Below, piece after piece: positions 40,712 through 45,588 of a stretch of 45,588 bases of DNA (position 1 is its first letter; the number at the start of each line of letters is the position of its first letter). Below the pieces are notes generated by a model. It saw only the letters and a program-made list of their open reading frames with translations, had not been told where the DNA came from and did not search any database. Made by a program: the position numbers and the translations under genes. Origin of the DNA: Ruminococcaceae bacterium UBA6413 (GTDB lineage Bacteria > Bacillota > Clostridia > Oscillospirales > Ruminococcaceae); NCBI GenBank assembly GCA_002437415.1, contig DJPL01000050.1, positions 44,946 to 90,533 on the forward strand. The letters are read 5' to 3'.

Positions 40712-42388
40712 ATGAAAGGTACAATGAACACAAACAAATACTCAAGAGGATATTTTATGCCTCCTACGCAGTGTCTGGACTGGACAAAAAAGGAGTACAT
40801 CGACAAAGCTCCCACATGGTGCAGTGTAGATCTGCGTGACGGTAATCAGGCACTTATCGTTCCTATGAGCCTTGAAGAGAAGCTTGAATTTTTCAAGGTG
40901 CTCGTTGTGATCGGATTTAAGGAGATCGAGATAGGCTTTCCTGCGGCATCTGAAACAGAATATGAATTCTGCCGTGAGCTTATCGAGCAGGATCTTATCC
41001 CCGATGATGTTACAATTCAGGTACTTACACAGTCAAGAGAACACATTATAAAGAAAACCTTTGAAGCGCTGACAGGCGCAAAGCACGCGGTCGTACACCT
41101 GTATAATTCAACATCGGTGGCACAGAGAGAGCAGGTGTTCAGAAAGCCCAAGAACGAAATTATCGACATTGCCGTTACAGGTGCAAAGCTGTTAAAGGAA
41201 TACAGAGAAAAGACACCGGGTGACTTCAAGTTTGAGTATTCACCCGAGAGCTTCACAGGAACAGAGCCCGAATTTGCTCTTGAGATATGCAATGCTGTAC
41301 TTGATGTATGGCAGCCCACGCCCGACGACAAGGTAATAATCAACCTGCCCGTAACGGTAGAAATGTCAATGCCGCACGTTTACGCAAGCCAGGTAGAATA
41401 TATGTGCAAGAATATGGTGAACAGAGAGAACGTTATAGTTTCACTTCACCCCCACAACGACAGAGGTTGTGCGGTTGCAGACAGCGAGCTGGGCTTACTT
41501 GCAGGTGCTGACAGAATTGAGGGTACGCTGTTCGGTAACGGCGAGCGTACAGGTAACGTTGATATAGTAACGCTTGCGCTGAATATGTATTCGCACGGTG
41601 TAGATCCGAAGCTTGATTTCTCCGATCTGCCGTCGATCACAGAGGTTTACGAAAAGATGACCTGTATGAAGGTTTACGACAGACAGCCGTACAGTGGTTC
41701 GCTCGTATTCGCCGCATTCTCGGGCTCACATCAGGACGCTATCGCAAAGGGTATGAAGTGGCGTGAAGAAAAGGATCCCGAGCACTGGACAGTTCCTTAC
41801 CTGCCTATCGATCCTATGGATATCGGCAGACAGTATGACGGTGACGTTATACGTATCAACAGCCAGAGCGGTAAGGGCGGTATCGGCTATCTGTTACAGC
41901 AGAAGTACGGCGTAGACCTGCCCAAGAAGTTCCGCGAGAAGGTAGGCTACACGGTCAAGTCGGTTTCCGACCACAAGCACAAGGAGCTTTCACCCGATGA
42001 GGTTTACGAGGTATTCTGCACAAACTTTGTAAATATCGAAACTGCACTCAAGATCACGGAAGCTCATTACAAGCAGGAAAACGGCGGAATTACAGCTACC
42101 GTAACGGTAGATTACAAGGGTAACAAGGCAGAGTATACCGGAAGCGGTAACGGTCGTCTTGACGCTGTGAGCGACGCTATAAAGAACGGTCTGGGATTTA
42201 GCTACAGCTTAGTGACATATAACGAGCATGCTATTGAGGTAGGCTCCAAGTCAAAGGCTGCCGCTTATGTTGAGATATGCGACAAGAACGGAAATTCATT
42301 CTGGGGCGCAGGCATTCATACCGATATCATCAGCAGCTCGGTAAGCGCACTTGTATCGGCTATCAATAACAGCGATATGGTTAAGTAA
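40712..42388 (+). CDS. leuA: 2-isopropylmalate synthase (long LeuA type)
   Basis: First committed step of leucine synthesis, joining acetyl-CoA and 2-ketoisovalerate. 558 residues, of the longer Corynebacterium/yeast-like form. The HMGL-like TIM barrel starts at PTWCSVDLRDGNQALI, has LYNSTSVAQREQVF and the metal site LHPHNDRGCAVADSELG, then GTLFGNGERTGNVD; the C-terminal LeuA allosteric domain spans about 430-558, so leucine feedback is expected. The start at 40712 is chosen because GGGAAAGGA lies 8 nt upstream; the frame stays open upstream through the T-box, which is not coding. Controlled by the leucine T-box. Confidence 0.95.
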   Translation: MKGTMNTNKYSRGYFMPPTQCLDWTKKEYIDKAPTWCSVDLRDGNQALIVPMSLEEKLEFFKVLVVIGFKEIEIGFPAASETEYEFCRELIEQDLIPDDVTIQVLTQSREHIIKKTFEALTGAKHAVVHLYNSTSVAQREQVFRKPKNEIIDIAVTGAKLLKEYREKTPGDFKFEYSPESFTGTEPEFALEICNAVLDVWQPTPDDKVIINLPVTVEMSMPHVYASQVEYMCKNMVNRENVIVSLHPHNDRGCAVADSELGLLAGADRIEGTLFGNGERTGNVDIVTLALNMYSHGVDPKLDFSDLPSITEVYEKMTCMKVYDRQPYSGSLVFAAFSGSHQDAIAKGMKWREEKDPEHWTVPYLPIDPMDIGRQYDGDVIRINSQSGKGGIGYLLQQKYGVDLPKKFREKVGYTVKSVSDHKHKELSPDEVYEVFCTNFVNIETALKITEAHYKQENGGITATVTVDYKGNKAEYTGSGNGRLDAVSDAIKNGLGFSYSLVTYNEHAIEVGSKSKAAAYVEICDKNGNSFWGAGIHTDIISSSVSALVSAINNSDMVK

Positions 42389-42401
42389 ATATTTATTTTA
42401 G

Positions 42402-42425
42402 AGCCGCCTTAATAGGCGGCTTTTT
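42402..42425 (+). terminator. Terminator of leuA
   Basis: AGCCGCCT (42402-42409) and AGGCGGCT (42414-42421), 4-nt loop, then TTTT. Confidence 0.93.
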
Positions 42426-42436
42426 GCATTTTCAAG

Positions 42437-42465
42437 TTGATTTTTCATTTTTGATATTATATAAT
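42437..42465 (+). promoter_or_regulatory. Promoter of the zinc-ribbon/Sel1 gene
   Basis: TTGATT (42437-42442), 17-bp spacer, TATAAT (42460-42465), ahead of a GGGGAGAG ribosome-binding site. Confidence 0.8.
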
Positions 42466-42496
42466 TATCCTATAAAATAAAAAAGGGGAGAGATAT

Positions 42497-45400
42497 ATGA
42501 TTGATTTTCCTGTTTTGGATAAAGCAATCAGAAGCTTTATGGAACAATCCGGAATTGCCTTTTCTTATTCATTTGCCGGAGAGCACAACGAAAAGCGATT
42601 ATCCAGAGCTCAAAAGATTTTTGCAAACAACGTGGATATAAGTAAGGTATATTTGCAAATTGACGCAACGATCGGTGATAGCGGCAGAAGCGGATGTGTT
42701 TATACATATAATGAAGTATTTATAAAAGGCTCGGGTGAAAGATGCACCATATCTTATCACGAGATCAAGGGACTTACCTTTATAGGAAAATTTAATTTTA
42801 TTGTATCATATCGAGACGGATCCGCTGTTAAAGTTTTTGCACCTTGCAGTCCTGTGCAAGTAGTAAGTGTAATATGGGCTTTTGCTTCTTATTATGCTTT
42901 ATCGGAGCATCCAGAGGATCCGTTAGTGACAACATCATATGAAGTGTCGCCGACTTTAACCTGCGTCTTTGGCAGTGAAACGCCCTCCTCATCTTTACCG
43001 TTACCGCAAAGTAAAGATGAAAATGACAGCACATCAAAACATGATCCATCGGCAAATAGCATGACAGATAAACAAGAAACACAATGTGCACAGAATGTTA
43101 AACCTATTCAGAATATATCAGCACAGAATGAAACGGTTGGCAGGAGTTTCTGTACAAATTGCGGAGCGGTTTTGCAAGACGGATATGCATTCTGTATTAA
43201 GTGCGGCAATCCTGTTAATTCAACACGAAATACTGCAACAAACAGACAGGATAATACTATAGCCATTTCGTCAAATAATACTGAACCGATTCGGGATACC
43301 TCTATCGAAAAATCAGTTCCACAGCAGAATAATGCAAGTTCGGCCGGTTTCTGCACAAATTGCGGAGCGGTTTTGCAAGACGGATACGCATTCTGTATAA
43401 AGTGCGGCAATCCTGTTAATGCAACGCAAAATACTGTGACAAACAGAGAGAATAATGCAAACCCGGCAGGCTTCTGTACAAATTGCGGGGCGGTTTTACA
43501 AGACGGATATGCATTCTGTATCAAGTGCGGCAATCCTGTTAATGCAACACAAAATACTGCGACAAACAGACAGGATACATCTACCGAAAAATCAGTCTCA
43601 CAGCAGAATAATGCAAACCCGGCGGGCTTCTGCACAAATTGCGGAGCGGTTTTGCAAAACGGATACGCCTTCTGTATCAAGTGCGGAAAACCTGTTTGCG
43701 CAGAGCAAAACACAACAGGACAGATGCAAGGTGTGCCTGTTAAACCTCCTGTAGTAGTTCAACCCGTCTATGATCTTCACCCGCGATGCAGCTTTGAGTA
43801 TATACCTATAAAGACTGATATTCCGGCAGGAACAGCAGGTTATTCCGGCAATACGCCGAAAATGATTGATTTTTGCTGTACCGGTGATGATATTGCCTAT
43901 ATCAGAGAACGGCTTACTTCTTTCTCATTAAGCACAGCGTATACCGATGATCTGCCGCCAATGAAGCTAATGAGTGCACTGAGATTTATGGCACCGGGAT
44001 TACCTGCGGTAAAAGTTATCGGATTTGTAGATACAACATTATTCGGCTCTTGCAAAGAGGGTATACTTGTTTCTCCCGATTTTCTTTTTCTCAGAAAAGG
44101 CGATGAAAAGTTTTCTATAGACTTTAAAATGATGAGAAATGTAACCATAGATGAAAGTTCCGACACCGTAACAGTAGAAATGCTTAATGGCATTTATTAT
44201 CCGCTGTGTTCAGAGAATTTCACTATTATGGGCGAAGACGATAACGACCGTGTACTTTACGATTTGTTGCGTTATATGCTGTTGTTGGTCGAAAAGCACG
44301 GACTCAGACCGCAAATAAGGATATCCAACAATTTTGTAAATAACATTGACAGCATTGCTTCTAAGTACAGAATACGTCTTGCAAAGGGCAGTAAGGTGTA
44401 TTTCAGAGGTGAGATGCCTGTTAAACAGTTTACAATTGCGAAAAACAACTATGCCAAGAGTATCATTCCATGGCAGTGCATTCTTTTCTCTGATACTACT
44501 TTTTTCGGCAATGCCAAAAACGGAATTATAGTAACTATTTGGGGCATTTATTCCAACTCCGGCAATCATCAGACTGCGGTATATTTCTCTGATATCGACA
44601 GTCTGTCGGTAAGTTCTGATGTTATAAATGTAAAACTGATAAACGGAAGCAGATTTGCCATTAAAGGAAAGGCTGTAAAGGCAAATAAGTTAAAACAGTT
44701 CATTGATGAAGTAATGGCGTTCTACGCTTCTTACCTTTCCAATCCCGGAATGTATGAACACGATGACGAGTATGACTACTATAAAATGCTTAGTCTTGCA
44801 TATACCGATCTGTCTTCTTTCAGTAATGATTTTCTTGTTGAACAAGCAAAACTGGGAAATCACAAAGCAGCTATTCAGCTTGCTCAACGTGCCAGAACCG
44901 GTATGGGAATGCCGTTCAATATAATGTTTTCTCTGGATTTACTCGGGCAGGTGCAGAGTGCCGAAGCTTATCGGATCATAGGTGAGATATATTATAACGG
45001 TGAAGTAATACCTTGCAATACAGTGATTGCCGAAGAAAACTTCAAGACAGCTGCTGAGCTGGGCGACCTTCTTGCAGAAACGGCACTCGGAAATATGTGT
45101 TTCCTCGGTATAAACAGAGAACATACCGAACATAAAAAGGCGTATGAAATCTATAAACGTATATATGACACCGTAGAATACGATAAAATACCTGTCAGCC
45201 TTAAAGTTAATCTCGGAATTTGCTATCTTTACGGATATGGCTGCGATAAAAATATAAAAAAGGCACATGAATTGCTTTATTCTGTTAAAGATATTGACTG
45301 TCAGGCAAAATACTTGTTATCAATGCTCTATATTGAAAACAAAGATTATAATGAAAAAGCTCAGACAGGTATTGAATGGCTGCATGAACTGGCTGATAAA

Positions 45401-45568
45401 CAAGGATATGTTGCTGCGGGTATAAATCTCGGTATACTTTATTTTACAGGTGAATGGGTAGAAGCTGATGTCGAAAAAGCATTGTACTACCTTGAAAAAA
45501 TCAGACAAATAAATAAATCCGAAGATGTACAGCAGTATTTTTCTACAGAAGCTGTACCAGCAATGTAA
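42497..45568 (+). CDS. Multidomain protein: PH-like modules, four zinc ribbons, Sel1-like repeats
   Basis: 1023 residues, function unknown. Order: an N-terminal module with PH-like strands (about 1-150), a Ser/Asn-rich linker, four 24-residue zinc ribbons of type FCTNCGAVLQDGYAFCIKCG (about 218-241, 285-308, 326-349, 378-401) joined by Asn/Thr/Gln linkers, two bacterial PH-like modules (about 495-605 and 625-750; both contain D(T)T-FG-KxGI), and helical Sel1-like repeats (about 770-1010; ENFKTAAELGDLLAETALGNM, GIEWLHELADKQGYVAAGINLG). No signal peptide or membrane helix. Zinc ribbons plus Sel1 repeats point to protein-protein contacts. The gene is AT-richer than its neighbours and has its own promoter. 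It ends 20 bp before the window edge. Confidence 0.85.
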   Translation: MIDFPVLDKAIRSFMEQSGIAFSYSFAGEHNEKRLSRAQKIFANNVDISKVYLQIDATIGDSGRSGCVYTYNEVFIKGSGERCTISYHEIKGLTFIGKFNFIVSYRDGSAVKVFAPCSPVQVVSVIWAFASYYALSEHPEDPLVTTSYEVSPTLTCVFGSETPSSSLPLPQSKDENDSTSKHDPSANSMTDKQETQCAQNVKPIQNISAQNETVGRSFCTNCGAVLQDGYAFCIKCGNPVNSTRNTATNRQDNTIAISSNNTEPIRDTSIEKSVPQQNNASSAGFCTNCGAVLQDGYAFCIKCGNPVNATQNTVTNRENNANPAGFCTNCGAVLQDGYAFCIKCGNPVNATQNTATNRQDTSTEKSVSQQNNANPAGFCTNCGAVLQNGYAFCIKCGKPVCAEQNTTGQMQGVPVKPPVVVQPVYDLHPRCSFEYIPIKTDIPAGTAGYSGNTPKMIDFCCTGDDIAYIRERLTSFSLSTAYTDDLPPMKLMSALRFMAPGLPAVKVIGFVDTTLFGSCKEGILVSPDFLFLRKGDEKFSIDFKMMRNVTIDESSDTVTVEMLNGIYYPLCSENFTIMGEDDNDRVLYDLLRYMLLLVEKHGLRPQIRISNNFVNNIDSIASKYRIRLAKGSKVYFRGEMPVKQFTIAKNNYAKSIIPWQCILFSDTTFFGNAKNGIIVTIWGIYSNSGNHQTAVYFSDIDSLSVSSDVINVKLINGSRFAIKGKAVKANKLKQFIDEVMAFYASYLSNPGMYEHDDEYDYYKMLSLAYTDLSSFSNDFLVEQAKLGNHKAAIQLAQRARTGMGMPFNIMFSLDLLGQVQSAEAYRIIGEIYYNGEVIPCNTVIAEENFKTAAELGDLLAETALGNMCFLGINREHTEHKKAYEIYKRIYDTVEYDKIPVSLKVNLGICYLYGYGCDKNIKKAHELLYSVKDIDCQAKYLLSMLYIENKDYNEKAQTGIEWLHELADKQGYVAAGINLGILYFTGEWVEADVEKALYYLEKIRQINKSEDVQQYFSTEAVPAM
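43148..43699 (+). repeat. Four 72-bp zinc-ribbon coding repeats
   Basis: Copies at 43148-43219, 43349-43420, 43472-43543 and 43628-43699, each encoding a CxxC-x12-CxxC ribbon. Most differences are synonymous (e.g. TGT/TGC, GGA/GGG); copy 4 differs most, with Asn for Asp and KPVC at its end. The linkers also share stretches (QQNNA, TNRQD). Spacing is uneven (201, 123, 156 bp). Confidence 0.9.
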
Positions 45569-45588
45569 AAAGGCTCTATAATAAATGT

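Noticed and set aside
43148..43699. CRISPR-like regularly spaced repeats
   Set aside because: The repeats are in frame and encode zinc ribbons; spacing is uneven and no cas genes are present.
43108..43713. Long open frame antisense to the zinc ribbons (201 codons)
   Set aside because: It is the mirror of the repeated ribbons with no ribosome-binding site and no sensible protein pattern.

Overview
The window reads as a chromosomal segment of a Gram-positive, spore-forming-lineage gut Clostridium-type bacterium of the Oscillospiraceae/Ruminococcaceae, most like [Eubacterium] siraeum. Reasons: Firmicutes-specific families (DUF951, DUF1292, DUF2508, YunB, PepV-like M20, long LeuA under a T-box), strong SD sequences, many consensus TTGACA-N17-TATAAT promoters, a secreted GH43 enzyme with a sortase-like tail, and two tandem lipoprotein serpins of the type described from E. 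siraeum as siropins. The species call is an inference. No phage, transposase, integrase, rRNA, CRISPR array or clear functional tRNA gene is visible.

Layout. 1-3.6 kb: partial rplM, an unknown coiled-coil protein, a hypoxanthine/uracil-DNA glycosylase-like gene, DUF2508 and an M20 peptidase. 3.7-9.2 kb: a two-gene unit of unknown function (an alpha/alpha-toroid-like protein and a 1225-residue FN3-CapA-like fusion whose CapA metal ligands look lost). 9.2-16 kb: cell-wall GH43 glycosidase, two 69-bp structured repeats, phosphofructokinase and the serpin pair. 16-22.2 kb: xylulokinase, transaldolase, SHMT, PRPP synthetase and RarA, i.e. pentose entry through the pentose phosphate pathway to one-carbon and nucleotide metabolism. 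22.2-25.5 kb: split TauE/SafE pair, a 6S-like or leader RNA on the minus strand, DUF1292, then a gene-free stretch of about 1.1 kb holding what looks like an independently transcribed, highly folded RNA of about 720 nt, then a 266-residue unknown protein. 25.5-32.5 kb: TypA/BipA, a tiny Cys-rich membrane peptide, ClpC, a Cache-HAMP-GGDEF diguanylate cyclase, and a small unknown protein. 32.6-37.6 kb: a compact operon DUF951-prfA-sua5-coaE-slt-M18 aminopeptidase. 37.6-40.3 kb: yunB-ligA. 40.35-42.4 kb: leucine T-box and leuA. 42.5-45.6 kb: a 1023-residue protein with PH-like modules, four near-identical zinc ribbons and Sel1-like repeats.

The most unusual items are the ~720-nt orphan RNA (23885-24602), with its own consensus promoter, at least a dozen local helices, an internal 18-codon ORF behind a perfect SD and a tRNA-like 3' module; the putative 6S/leader RNA next to rarA; the serpin pair with gene-conversion-like identity but different reactive loops; and the degenerate CapA fusion with its partner. 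All calls come from reading the sequence; no database search or folding program was run.
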